Assembly (NCBI GenBank): GCA_029939545.1
Contig: JAOZSS010000033.1
Location: 1-17,025, forward strand
Reading direction: 5' to 3'
DNA from: Kiritimatiellia bacterium
GTDB lineage: Bacteria; Verrucomicrobiota; Kiritimatiellia; UBA8416; JABMPJ01
Length of the DNA: 17,025 bases
The notes below the pieces were generated by a model, which saw only the letters and a list, made by a program, of their open reading frames with translations, ran no database searches and was not told the origin of the DNA. The position numbers and the translations under genes are program-made. Each line of letters begins with the position of its first letter. Within the stretch, counting starts at the first letter, position 1. Of the stretch, positions 1-5,512 are shown piece by piece.

Positions 1-53
1 ACAGCCATTTCGCTGCCTACGGTATCCACAGGATCTGGTGATCACCGAAGCGC

Positions 54-87
54 GGGGTCCACACAGGGACCAGACCCCACTTTTCTT
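54..87 (+). terminator. possible intrinsic terminator upstream of the tRNA
   Basis: GGGGTC (54-59) pairs with GACCCC (73-78) around a 13-nt loop, and the 3' arm is followed by ACTTTTCTT. This is the shape of a weak factor-independent terminator, probably closing a transcript that enters from the left of the window. The U-tract is interrupted and the stem is only 6 bp. An alternative GGTCC/GGACC pairing exists inside it, so the call is tentative. Confidence 0.35.
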
Positions 88-127
88 GGCTTCCGCTATC
101 CAGGGTTCATCAGAGATCCCTTTGCGC

Positions 128-156
128 TTGAGAATCACTCACCGCAAGAGTAATGT
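128..156 (+). promoter_or_regulatory. sigma70-type promoter for tRNA-Pro
   Basis: TTGAGA (128-133) and TAATGT (151-156) are separated by exactly 17 nt, close to the housekeeping consensus. Initiation about 7 nt downstream would leave a leader of roughly 15 nt before the tRNA, which is typical for a tRNA gene transcribed alone. Confidence 0.55.
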
Positions 157-178
157 TCGCGGTCCCTTCATTTATCGG

Positions 179-255
179 CGGGGTGTAGCGCAGCCTGGTA
201 GCGCGTTAGCTTTGGGAGCTAAAAGTCGTGGGTTCGAATCCCACCACCCCGACCA
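179..255 (+). tRNA. tRNA-Pro (anticodon TGG), CCA encoded
   Basis: A full cloverleaf can be drawn. The acceptor stem is CGGGGTG (179-185) with CACCCCG (245-251). The D-stem is GCGC/GCGC, the anticodon stem TTAGC/GCTAA with loop TTTGGGA, and the T-stem GTGGG/CCCAC with loop TTCGAAT. The loop places TGG at positions 34-36, so it reads proline codons. Discriminator A is followed by a genomically encoded CCA (253-255). The gene is intact although a serine recombinase remnant lies about 350 bp away. I found no second copy of its 3' end in the window that would mark an att site. Confidence 0.95.
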
Positions 256-281
256 TTTTAGATTTTTCGAGATTTCGCCGA

Positions 282-548
282 TTTCCGCATCAGCGGAACC
301 GGCGCGGGCGATGATTGCCCACGGCTCGGGAAACTCGACTTGAAGGACGGGAACCGGCCTGTCTGCCCACCTTGATGACGATTTCTTGACTGACTTTTCC
401 GGCGTCGCCGAATCATGCGATTCGGCGTCGTGAGAAAGCGATTTTCCGGACGCCGCCGACGTGTCGGCGGCCATGCTCTTGACTTGGCAGGCGTTGGAAG
501 TGACTGCGGGAGAAGCGATTTTCGATTTTTCCGCCGAGGATTCGGCGG
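282..548. repeat. cluster of four related palindromes in a gene-free stretch
   Basis: Between the tRNA and the recombinase remnant I see no convincing gene, but there are four inverted repeats: TTCCGC/GCGGAA (282-297), GCCGAATC/GATTCGGC (407-426), GCCGCCGAC/GTCGGCGGC (452-471) and CCGCCGA/TCGGCGG (531-548). The last two are each preceded by a similar GCGATTTT leader, so they look like diverged copies of one unit. An open minus-strand frame across this stretch encodes only Ser/Ala/Lys-rich sequence and is probably not a gene. The role is unknown; a decayed 3' part of the recombinase element or an extragenic repeat family would both fit. Confidence 0.5.
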
Positions 549-604
549 CCAATGATCCGGCCTTTCTGATCGGGGGACGGGGAGAGTCTGAATCGGGGTA
601 GCGG

Positions 605-1021
605 CTTGCGGCGCGGCTGGTGCGGGTGCCCACGTCGGGCCATGACGTTCTGTACTTCGTCAAACAGCGCCTTGGTCACAAGGGGCTGGTGTGCACCCTC
701 GTGAGTCTCGCCTGCAAATTGGAAGAGACCGATATAGAATGGATTCGCAAGCGACTTCGGCAGCATGCTTCGGGCAATCGGTTTCTCCTTGTGGCTCGTC
801 AGTCCCCAGCCGGTCACGAGTTCATGCAAACTGTCAAATGTGTGTCGGCCGGTGGCGTAGGCTTCGAACATGCTGCGGACCAACTTTGCTTTGTGAGGCT
901 CAACAATAATCGAGCGCAAGCGTGGTTCGTTCAGATATCCAATTGGCGGCTTGCCGGGAAACTCACCCCGTCGAATTTTCTGCCGCATGCCTCTGCGCAC
1001 ATTCACGCTCAAAGCGTCAAC
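605..1021 (-). pseudogene. large serine recombinase, truncated remnant
   Basis: Reading leftwards from about 1018, the frame encodes the 'recombinase' domain that follows the catalytic domain of large serine recombinases. It opens with LSVNVRRGMRQKIRRGEFPG, continues with PPIGYLN, then NPFYIGLFQF and FDEVQNVMARRG. The N-terminal resolvase domain with the nucleophilic serine is missing. After about position 605 the expected zinc-ribbon and coiled-coil part is replaced by unrelated sequence. About 140 residues remain of a family that usually has 450-600, so it cannot be active. The open frame continues on both sides (413-1135), but those ends do not look like recombinase. The 5' break coincides with a long palindrome (1016-1049). 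Such enzymes are carried by phages and integrative elements, so this marks an old insertion near the tRNA. Confidence 0.8.
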
Positions 1022-1049
1022 GATATGTGCAGCTGCACATATCATTGAC
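1016..1049. repeat. 34-bp palindrome with one mismatched pair
   Basis: Positions 1022-1043 form a perfect 22-bp palindrome centred on CAGCTG. One mismatched pair (1021/1044) is followed by five more matching pairs (GTCAA 1016-1020 with TTGAC 1045-1049). With no loop it could extrude as a cruciform or bind a symmetric dimer. It lies exactly where recombinase homology stops. It might be a recombination junction, an operator, or a hairpin-prone duplication. Confidence 0.7.
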
Positions 1050-1075
1050 ACACTTGCGGAGAACGCACCGGTTCT

Positions 1076-1090
1076 GCCGAATGATTCGGC
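1076..1090. repeat. palindrome GCCGAAT-g-ATTCGGC
   Basis: A perfect 7-bp inverted repeat around one central base. The same arm sequence occurs as GCCGAATC/GATTCGGC at 407-426 on the other side of the recombinase remnant, so two related palindromes bracket it. Confidence 0.5.
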
Positions 1091-1164
1091 GGATGTGCCG
1101 AAGACCTGATTGGCGCAGCGCCCATTCCATCGCAATCCATACCTCCTTGCACTGTGGGCCGTTA

Positions 1165-1192
1165 TGACACAGGCCGATTTTGGGATGTGTCA
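1165..1192. promoter_or_regulatory. inverted repeat TGACACA...TGTGTCA, possible activator site
   Basis: TGACACA (1165-1171) and TGTGTCA (1186-1192) form a perfect 7-bp inverted repeat with a 14-nt spacer. A third copy of TGACACA lies at 1046-1052. The site is about 110-140 bp upstream of the sigma54-like promoter at 1304, a usual distance for an enhancer of a bacterial enhancer-binding protein. That function is an inference; no regulator gene is visible in the window. A nearby AACATGTT palindrome (about 1202-1209) may belong to the same region. Confidence 0.35.
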
Positions 1193-1303
1193 ATCTTGCG
1201 CAACATGTTGTCGCACAATTCTGTGAAAAGCGTCTTGTTGGTGTGTTCATAATGCGTTGATAGTCAGTGCGTTGCTGGAAAAGCGACCGGCGTATTTCGA
1301 GAT

Positions 1304-1319
1304 TGGCACATCGTATGCT
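1304..1319 (+). promoter_or_regulatory. sigma54 (RpoN)-like promoter for the heat-shock block
   Basis: The sequence TGGCACATCGTATGCT matches the RpoN pattern TGGCAC-N5-TTGCW with the diagnostic GG (1305-1306) and GC (1317-1318) 10 nt apart; only one base of the -12 half differs. Transcription would start near 1330, leaving a leader of about 280 nt before the first hsp20. Dependence on an activator would fit the inverted repeats upstream. One 16-bp match can occur by chance, so confidence is moderate. I saw no CIRCE element. Confidence 0.5.
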
Positions 1320-1428
1320 AAATCGTGGGGCGACAAGACAAGTAGCATGAAGAAGGAAGTGCGTATCAGCCGATGACATAAGGCAATAATCTCTTGGGTG
1401 CGCGTTTATGCGTCACTCCAGAACCGAG

Positions 1429-1498
1429 GCGGCAGATGGGCTGCCAAGGAAAAAACGGACTTGATTCCCTTTGCGGTCTTGTGCATCTGCCGCACAAG
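1429..1498 (+). promoter_or_regulatory. hsp leader RNA with two competing pairings
   Basis: GCGGCAGATG (1429-1438) can pair perfectly over 10 bp with CATCTGCCGC (1484-1493). The 3' arm is also the loop of a second hairpin, CTTGTG (1478-1483) with CACAAG (1493-1498). The two structures exclude each other, which suits a switch or thermometer in the untranslated leader of a heat-shock transcript. No gene is apparent in 1050-1613 apart from the palindromes and promoter listed separately. Confidence 0.4.
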
Positions 1499-1516
1499 CC
1501 GGGGATATGCACGACG

Positions 1517-1525
1517 AAAGGAGGT
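1517..1525 (+). other. orphan perfect Shine-Dalgarno sequence
   Basis: AAAGGAGGT, the full complement of a typical 16S rRNA 3' end, lies about 90 nt upstream of the first hsp20 with no start codon at a suitable distance; the overlapping GTG is followed at once by TAA. It may be a ribosome standby site or the remnant of a lost gene copy. Confidence 0.45.
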
Positions 1526-1613
1526 GTAACAGAAGGGCCGCAGGAATCGGCAGAAATCACAAGAAGTCACTCGGTAGGTCCGGGGGGCAAGCTCACGAAA
1601 GGAGGAACATACG

Positions 1614-2081
1614 ATGCTGGAATTAGTCACATGGCCAAGGAATCCGTGGTCGGTATTCGATGAACTGGAATCGCTCCAGTCGGACATGAACAGGATGCTG
1701 ACGGGGCAGCCTACGCGTGAGGTCGGTCGGTCTGGCCGCGCGTGGCGTCGCCGTTCAACCTATCCGTTGATGAATGTCTGGACAGCGAAGGACGGCATCG
1801 TGATCGACGCGGAACTGCCCGGCGCTGACCCGAAAGACGTGGATATCGCCGTGCAGGGAGATGAACTGACACTCAGCGGCAAGGTGAACGCCGTTGATGC
1901 CGCTGAGGGCGAGACCTACCACCGGCGCGAGCGTCCGGCGGGGGAGTTTACTCGCACGCTTCAGTTGCCGTTCCGAGCGGAAGCGGGTGCGGTGAAAGCG
2001 AACTACAAGAATGGTGTGCTTCGCGTGACGATCCCACGGTCAGAGGAGGAGAAGCCCAAGAAGATCGTTATCGAGGCGTAA
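1614..2081 (+). CDS. small heat-shock protein, Hsp20 family (copy 1)
   Basis: A 155-residue cytosolic ATP-independent holdase that would bind unfolding proteins until DnaK/ClpB-type refolding. The N-terminal part (about 1-50) has the usual WPRNPWSVFDELESLQSDMN opening. The alpha-crystallin domain spans about 50-148 and includes AELPGADPKDVDIAVQGDELTLSG and the signature ANYKNGVLRVTIP near its end. The C-terminus KIVIEA holds a V/I-x-I/V-type oligomerisation motif. The start follows a good SD (AAAGGAGG, 6-7 nt away). It is the first of four Hsp20-type genes in a row and the nearest to the sigma54-like promoter. N-terminal sequences differ clearly among the four, so they are not fresh tandem duplicates. 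Confidence 0.93.
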   Translation: MLELVTWPRNPWSVFDELESLQSDMNRMLTGQPTREVGRSGRAWRRRSTYPLMNVWTAKDGIVIDAELPGADPKDVDIAVQGDELTLSGKVNAVDAAEGETYHRRERPAGEFTRTLQLPFRAEAGAVKANYKNGVLRVTIPRSEEEKPKKIVIEA

Positions 2082-2098
2082 GAACTGGAAGGCAGGTG

Positions 2099-2156
2099 GC
2101 CCGCCTTCACCGCCATCGGCGGATACGGCGTGGCAATCTTACCTGCCGACAAGATT
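2099..2156 (+). repeat. structured leader, copy A (before hsp20 copy 2)
   Basis: The outer stem is GCCCGCC (2099-2105) with GGCGTGGC (2127-2134, one bulged T). The inner stem is CCGCC (2110-2114) with GGCGG (2118-2122). A second hairpin, AATCTT (2135-2140) with AAGATT (2151-2156), abuts the SD GGAGGTG. Its first 36 nt match copy B (2588-2623) at 31 positions, and all five differences lie in loops. Confidence 0.6.
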
Positions 2157-2170
2157 GGAGGTGACTGACA

Positions 2171-2566
2171 ATGGCAGATACACAGGTAGCCAGAAAGGAA
2201 GAGCAAGCCGTTGAGCGGGCTCCGCACACGGTGAACGAGACGATCTATGCCCCGGATGTCGACATCAGTGAGAACAGCGAATGCGTTCGACTGGTGGCTG
2301 ACATACCCGGTGTGGATCAGAAGGGTGTCGAGGTGACGGTCGAGAACAACGTACTGACCGTCGAGGCCCGTGCGGCGGTGGAGCCCCCCGAGGGGTACGA
2401 ACCGCTGGGACGTGAATATGCCGTCGGCAAGTACCGCCGGGATTTCACGCTCTCGAATGCGGTCGATACCGAAGGCATCAAGGCCAGGGTTCGGCACGGT
2501 GTTCTGGAGGTCACGCTTCCCAAGCGGGAAGAAGTGAAGACAAGGAAAATCGAAATTGAAGGATAG
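2171..2566 (+). CDS. small heat-shock protein, Hsp20 family (copy 2)
   Basis: 131 residues, the shortest of the four. The N-terminal arm (about 1-27) is short and charged and lacks the aromatic DPF/LF motifs of the neighbours. The alpha-crystallin domain runs from about 28 to 122. It contains DVDISENSECVRLVADIPGV, the core VEVTVENNVLTVEA, and the signature VRHGVLEVTLPK. It ends in KIEIEG, an I-x-I motif. A domain with almost no N-terminal arm often acts as a partner subunit in mixed oligomers. The SD is TGGAGGTG, directly behind the hairpin of leader copy A. The gap to copy 1 is 89 bp with no obvious terminator, so the genes are probably co-transcribed. Confidence 0.92.
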   Translation: MADTQVARKEEQAVERAPHTVNETIYAPDVDISENSECVRLVADIPGVDQKGVEVTVENNVLTVEARAAVEPPEGYEPLGREYAVGKYRRDFTLSNAVDTEGIKARVRHGVLEVTLPKREEVKTRKIEIEG

Positions 2567-2587
2567 ATGACCGGTCAGGGCGGGGTT

Positions 2588-2645
2588 GCCCGCCTTTGCC
2601 GCCTGCGGCGGCTACGGCGTGGCGATTTCGCCGGTCGGCGAAATC
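2588..2645 (+). repeat. structured leader, copy B (before hsp20 copy 3)
   Basis: Same architecture as copy A: outer stem GCCCGCC (2588-2594) with GGCGTGGC (2616-2623) and inner stem CCGCC (2599-2603) with GGCGG (2607-2611). A stronger second hairpin follows, GATTTCGCC (2624-2632), loop GGTC, GGCGAAATC (2637-2645), then GAAAGGAGG. The second hairpin occupies the same place as in copy A but with different paired bases, which supports selection for structure. Confidence 0.6.
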
Positions 2646-2660
2646 GAAAGGAGGACTGAT

Positions 2661-3173
2661 ATGTCAATCAAAGATCTGGTTCCAAAGTTTGGGCGCGGAC
2701 GGGAGAACATGCCCGCCAGGCGCGGGGAGCACGATCCCTTCCGGGATTTTCAGCGGGAGATGAATCGTTTGTTCGATGATTTTCTCACGGACTTTCCTAT
2801 TGCCCCGCGTTGGGGAGAGGGGGATTTCCCTGCTGCAGCCTTTAGTCCCCGAGTGGACGTATCTGAGACGGACAAAGCTGTGAAAGTCTCGGCAGAGCTG
2901 CCCGGCATGGACGAGAAGGACATCACCGTGGAGATGGACGATGCAGCCATCACGGTTCGTGGCGAGAAGCACGAGGAGAAGGAAGATAAGGGCAAGAACT
3001 GGTACAGCCGGGAGCAGTCTTATGGATCATTCCATCGTGTCATCCCGCTGCCGGCGAGCGTCGACGGCACGAAGGCCAAGGCAAAGTTCAAGAAGGGCGT
3101 TCTTACCGTCACGGTGCCGAAACGAGAGGAGGAACAGGCCCAACGTAAGGCCATCACGATTGAAAGCGACTGA
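2661..3173 (+). CDS. small heat-shock protein, Hsp20 family (copy 3)
   Basis: 170 residues from the ATG at 2661, which follows AAAGGAGG by 6-7 nt. The frame stays open upstream to 2586, but that part is the structured leader. The N-terminus has DPFRDFQREMNRLFDDFL (about 24-41), the classic bacterial class A pattern. The alpha-crystallin domain (about 60-160) contains PRVDVSETDKAVKVSAELPG, the WYSREQSYGSFHRVIPLP strand and AKFKKGVLTVTVPK. The tail KAITIESD carries I-T-I. This is the most canonical, IbpA/Hsp18-like member of the set and is predicted to be cytosolic. Confidence 0.94.
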   Translation: MSIKDLVPKFGRGRENMPARRGEHDPFRDFQREMNRLFDDFLTDFPIAPRWGEGDFPAAAFSPRVDVSETDKAVKVSAELPGMDEKDITVEMDDAAITVRGEKHEEKEDKGKNWYSREQSYGSFHRVIPLPASVDGTKAKAKFKKGVLTVTVPKREEEQAQRKAITIESD

Positions 3174-3183
3174 GCTCGCGACT

Positions 3184-3214
3184 GCCCCGCACCGTATCTG
3201 TTCCGGTGCGGGGC
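3184..3214 (+). repeat. perfect 11-bp hairpin before the membrane sHsp gene
   Basis: GCCCCGCACCG (3184-3194) pairs with CGGTGCGGGGC (3204-3214) around a 9-nt loop. It starts 11 nt after the stop of hsp20 copy 3 and ends 12 nt before AAAGGAGGT. No T-run follows, so it is not a standard terminator. It may stabilise mRNA ends, attenuate, or hide the SD. Confidence 0.6.
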
Positions 3215-3243
3215 TTCCGGGAAGTAAAAGGAGGTGTTGAGAC

Positions 3244-3900
3244 ATGACAGACTTGAACAACAAGAAGCTAACGTTGGTGACGGTTCTGGTTGCAGTCCTG
3301 GTCGTAGCGGTCATCGCACAGAGCGTAGTGATTCTCGGGTTGCACAGACGGATGGAGGGTGTGTCCCCGGCTGCACAAGTCAGCCGGGTTGCTGTATCGC
3401 AGGCTGACGACGACGGGCAGAGGGACTCTCTGCTCCCCCGCGTGAAGCCGTTTGATGATGACTTCTTTGGTTGGGAAGAGGGCGATTGGGATCCTTTCAG
3501 GGAAATGCACTCGATGCACGACCGCATCAACCAGATGTTCGGTAGCGCATTCAACCGATTTGAGGACAGCTACAGTTTTGGCAGCGTCTTCGGTGATTAC
3601 TCGTTCTCGCCGGACATCAATATCGAGGACAAGGATGACTACTACCTGGTGACGGTCGATCTGCCAGGCGTCGAGGATTCTCGTTTGGACGTCAAGATCA
3701 ACGGCCAGACCCTCTCGATCTCGGGCAAAATGGAGGCCGAGAGCAAGGAGGATGACGGGGGAACGATGCTCAGGCAGGAACGCCGAAGCGGAAGCTTCCA
3801 GCGGATTGTCACGCTGCCAGGCCCCGTAAAGGCGGAGAAGATGGAGACAAAGGAGAAGAAGGGGGTCATCTACATCGAGATTCCCAAGGCTGACGCGTAA
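3244..3900 (+). CDS. membrane-anchored small heat-shock protein (Hsp20 domain)
   Basis: 218 residues. KK at 7-8 is followed by one hydrophobic segment (about 10-32), which should act as an uncleaved anchor and place the rest in the periplasm. A linker rich in Asp/Gly follows (40-75), then DPFREMHSMHDRINQMFGSAF, the usual sHsp N-terminal pattern, and an alpha-crystallin domain at about 113-215. That domain contains SPDINIEDKDDYYLVTVDLPG, SGSFQRIVTLPG and KGVIYIEIPKA. No C-terminal I-x-I tail follows the domain. Most Hsp20 proteins are soluble, so a tethered one is uncommon. It lies 29 bp before the htrA-type gene, which suggests a joint role in envelope protein quality control. The start follows AAAGGAGGT by 8 nt. 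Confidence 0.9.
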   Translation: MTDLNNKKLTLVTVLVAVLVVAVIAQSVVILGLHRRMEGVSPAAQVSRVAVSQADDDGQRDSLLPRVKPFDDDFFGWEEGDWDPFREMHSMHDRINQMFGSAFNRFEDSYSFGSVFGDYSFSPDINIEDKDDYYLVTVDLPGVEDSRLDVKINGQTLSISGKMEAESKEDDGGTMLRQERRSGSFQRIVTLPGPVKAEKMETKEKKGVIYIEIPKADA

Positions 3901-3929
3901 ACAGGCAGAACGAAAGGAGGGACACGGAG

Positions 3930-5390
3930 ATGGTGAAGACGATAGAAAACAGGTGGGCGGGAGTTGTGCTGGCTGCGGCGATTATGCTGGTGGGCACATC
4001 CTGCGAGGGAGAGGAGGGCAACGGGCGCGTAGATGTCCTTCGTCAGACGGGCTCTGCCTTCGCGTCCATTGCGGAGAAGGCGACGCCGGCCGTTGTCTTT
4101 ATCAAGGCGGAAAAGACCGTGGCTGTTGGGGTGCTCGGTCAGCCGTTTGGGTACAACGATCCGTTCGGATTCTTCGGGGATGATTTCATGCAGCGGTTCT
4201 TCCGCGGGCATGGATTCAACACGCCGCACCCTCGGGCGCGGAACTTCAAACAGATGGGCCAGGGGTCGGGCTTCATCATCAGCAAAGACGGCTACATCCT
4301 TACGAACCATCACGTTGTCGGGGATGCCGACAAGATCGCAGTCAAGTTGCAGGATGGCCGTGAATTCGAGGCTGAACGAGTCGGAACGGATTCAAAGTCG
4401 GAAGTCGCTGTCATCAAAATCAAAGGCAAGAACCTACCCTATCTCGAAATGGGGGATTCAACCGCGATTCGGGTGGGCGAATGGGTTTTGGCGATCGGCA
4501 ATCCCTTCGGACTCTCGGCAACGGTGACGAGCGGCATTGTCAGCGCAAAGGGCCGCAGCGGAATTGGCATTGCAGACTATGAAAACTTCATCCAGACGGA
4601 TGCCGCCATCAATCCAGGCAATTCGGGCGGTCCATTGCTGAATATCGAGGGTGAAGTCGTGGGAATCAACACGGCGATCTACAGCAAGAGTGGCGGCAAC
4701 ATGGGTATTGGATTCGCAGTCCCCGTCAATATGGCCAAGTCTATCAAACAACAGCTTGTGAAGAGCGGCAAAGTCACACGCGGTTATCTTGGGATCGTCA
4801 TTCAGGAAGTGACCGCCGAGCTTGCGGAGTCATTCGGACTCAAGGAGAAGCACGGCATTCTGGTATCGGATGTGTCCGAGGACTCGGCCGCGAAAGAAGC
4901 GGGTATCGAGCAGGGCGATATCATTCTACGGCTCGACGGAAAGCGAACTGAGAACGTGGGTGATTTCCGAAATGAGATCGCGGGCAACGCACCCGGAACG
5001 AAACTCCGGATCACTGTATTCCGCGATGAACGTGAGAAAGAACTCGAGGTCGAGACCGGGGAGTTGCCCGACGATGTGGCGGTGGCCGCGACATCCTCTG
5101 AGCTGACGAAGCAGCTCGGGCTTACTGTTCAAGATCTTACAGCGGAGAGCGCACAGCAGTTCGGCCAGGAACCGGGGAATGGTGTTCTGGTGACAGAGGT
5201 CGAACAAGGCAGTCTGGCCTGGCAGGCAGGCATTCAGCCGGGGAATGTGATCAACAGTGTTAACCGTAAAGCCGTTACCAATGTTCAGGAATTCCTGAAA
5301 GCCGCCGCTGGGGCGGAGAAAAACGGAACGATGCTGTTGCGAGTTCGCGGCAAGGCATACTCGCGGTATGTCGTTCTGCGATTTGAGTAG
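3930..5390 (+). CDS. HtrA/DegP-type (Do family) serine protease with two PDZ domains
   Basis: 486 residues of the S1C family, which degrade or hold misfolded envelope proteins. A short N-terminal hydrophobic segment (about 10-22) is followed by Cys25, a possible but poor lipobox. The trypsin-like domain (about 40-275) has TNHHVV with catalytic His128 and GNSGGPL with catalytic Ser232. The position that normally holds the catalytic Asp ('SDxA') reads SEVAVIK, so Glu158 replaces Asp. PDZ1 covers about 285-378 (GYLGIVIQEVT...GILVSDV) and PDZ2 about 395-486 (LGLTVQDLT...GVLVTEV). A Q-linker-like segment rich in Phe/Gly (70-100) matches the LA-loop position. SD GAAAGGAGG lies 9 nt before ATG. It sits after the membrane sHsp, as expected for an envelope stress operon. 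Confidence 0.94.
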   Translation: MVKTIENRWAGVVLAAAIMLVGTSCEGEEGNGRVDVLRQTGSAFASIAEKATPAVVFIKAEKTVAVGVLGQPFGYNDPFGFFGDDFMQRFFRGHGFNTPHPRARNFKQMGQGSGFIISKDGYILTNHHVVGDADKIAVKLQDGREFEAERVGTDSKSEVAVIKIKGKNLPYLEMGDSTAIRVGEWVLAIGNPFGLSATVTSGIVSAKGRSGIGIADYENFIQTDAAINPGNSGGPLLNIEGEVVGINTAIYSKSGGNMGIGFAVPVNMAKSIKQQLVKSGKVTRGYLGIVIQEVTAELAESFGLKEKHGILVSDVSEDSAAKEAGIEQGDIILRLDGKRTENVGDFRNEIAGNAPGTKLRITVFRDEREKELEVETGELPDDVAVAATSSELTKQLGLTVQDLTAESAQQFGQEPGNGVLVTEVEQGSLAWQAGIQPGNVINSVNRKAVTNVQEFLKAAAGAEKNGTMLLRVRGKAYSRYVVLRFE

Positions 5391-5425
5391 GCGACGCATT
5401 CCTGTGTGTGGTCGCATCGCAATTG

Positions 5426-5451
5426 AAAGGAGGTGATCTGGGATGACTTAG
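5426..5451 (+). other. perfect SD followed by a two-codon ORF (ATG ACT TAG)
   Basis: AAAGGAGGT (5426-5434) is followed after 8 nt by ATG ACT TAG (5443-5451). Spacing and SD are identical to those of the membrane sHsp gene, yet the frame closes at once, and the other frames also close within about 40 nt. It could be a minimal upstream ORF that holds ribosomes ahead of the yfdX-like gene, or the start of a gene destroyed by mutation. Confidence 0.5.
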
Positions 5452-5512
5452 CAAAGCGGTAACCAGTGATGGCAGGCACTGACCAAACCTCAAACCGAGG
5501 AAGGAATATACG

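Noticed and set aside
179..255. Attachment-site duplication of the tRNA 3' end
   Set aside because: No second copy of the T-arm and acceptor sequence was found in the window. The nearby recombinase is of the serine type, which does not usually use tRNA genes.
172..663. 163-residue minus-strand frame rich in Ser, Ala and Lys
   Set aside because: It runs through the tRNA gene and the palindrome cluster and has no domain. The recombinase sequence lies in a different frame.
1050..1613. CIRCE (HrcA) operator
   Set aside because: I looked for TTAGCACTC-N9-GAGTGCTAA and saw neither arm in the hsp upstream region.
1394..1663. 89-residue plus-strand frame ahead of hsp20 copy 1
   Set aside because: It overlaps the start of hsp20 in another frame, crosses leader hairpins and shows no family features.
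3184..3214. Strong hairpin as an intrinsic terminator after hsp20 copy 3
   Set aside because: No T-run follows and an SD with a gene follows within 12-30 nt, so a leader or mRNA-stability role is more likely.
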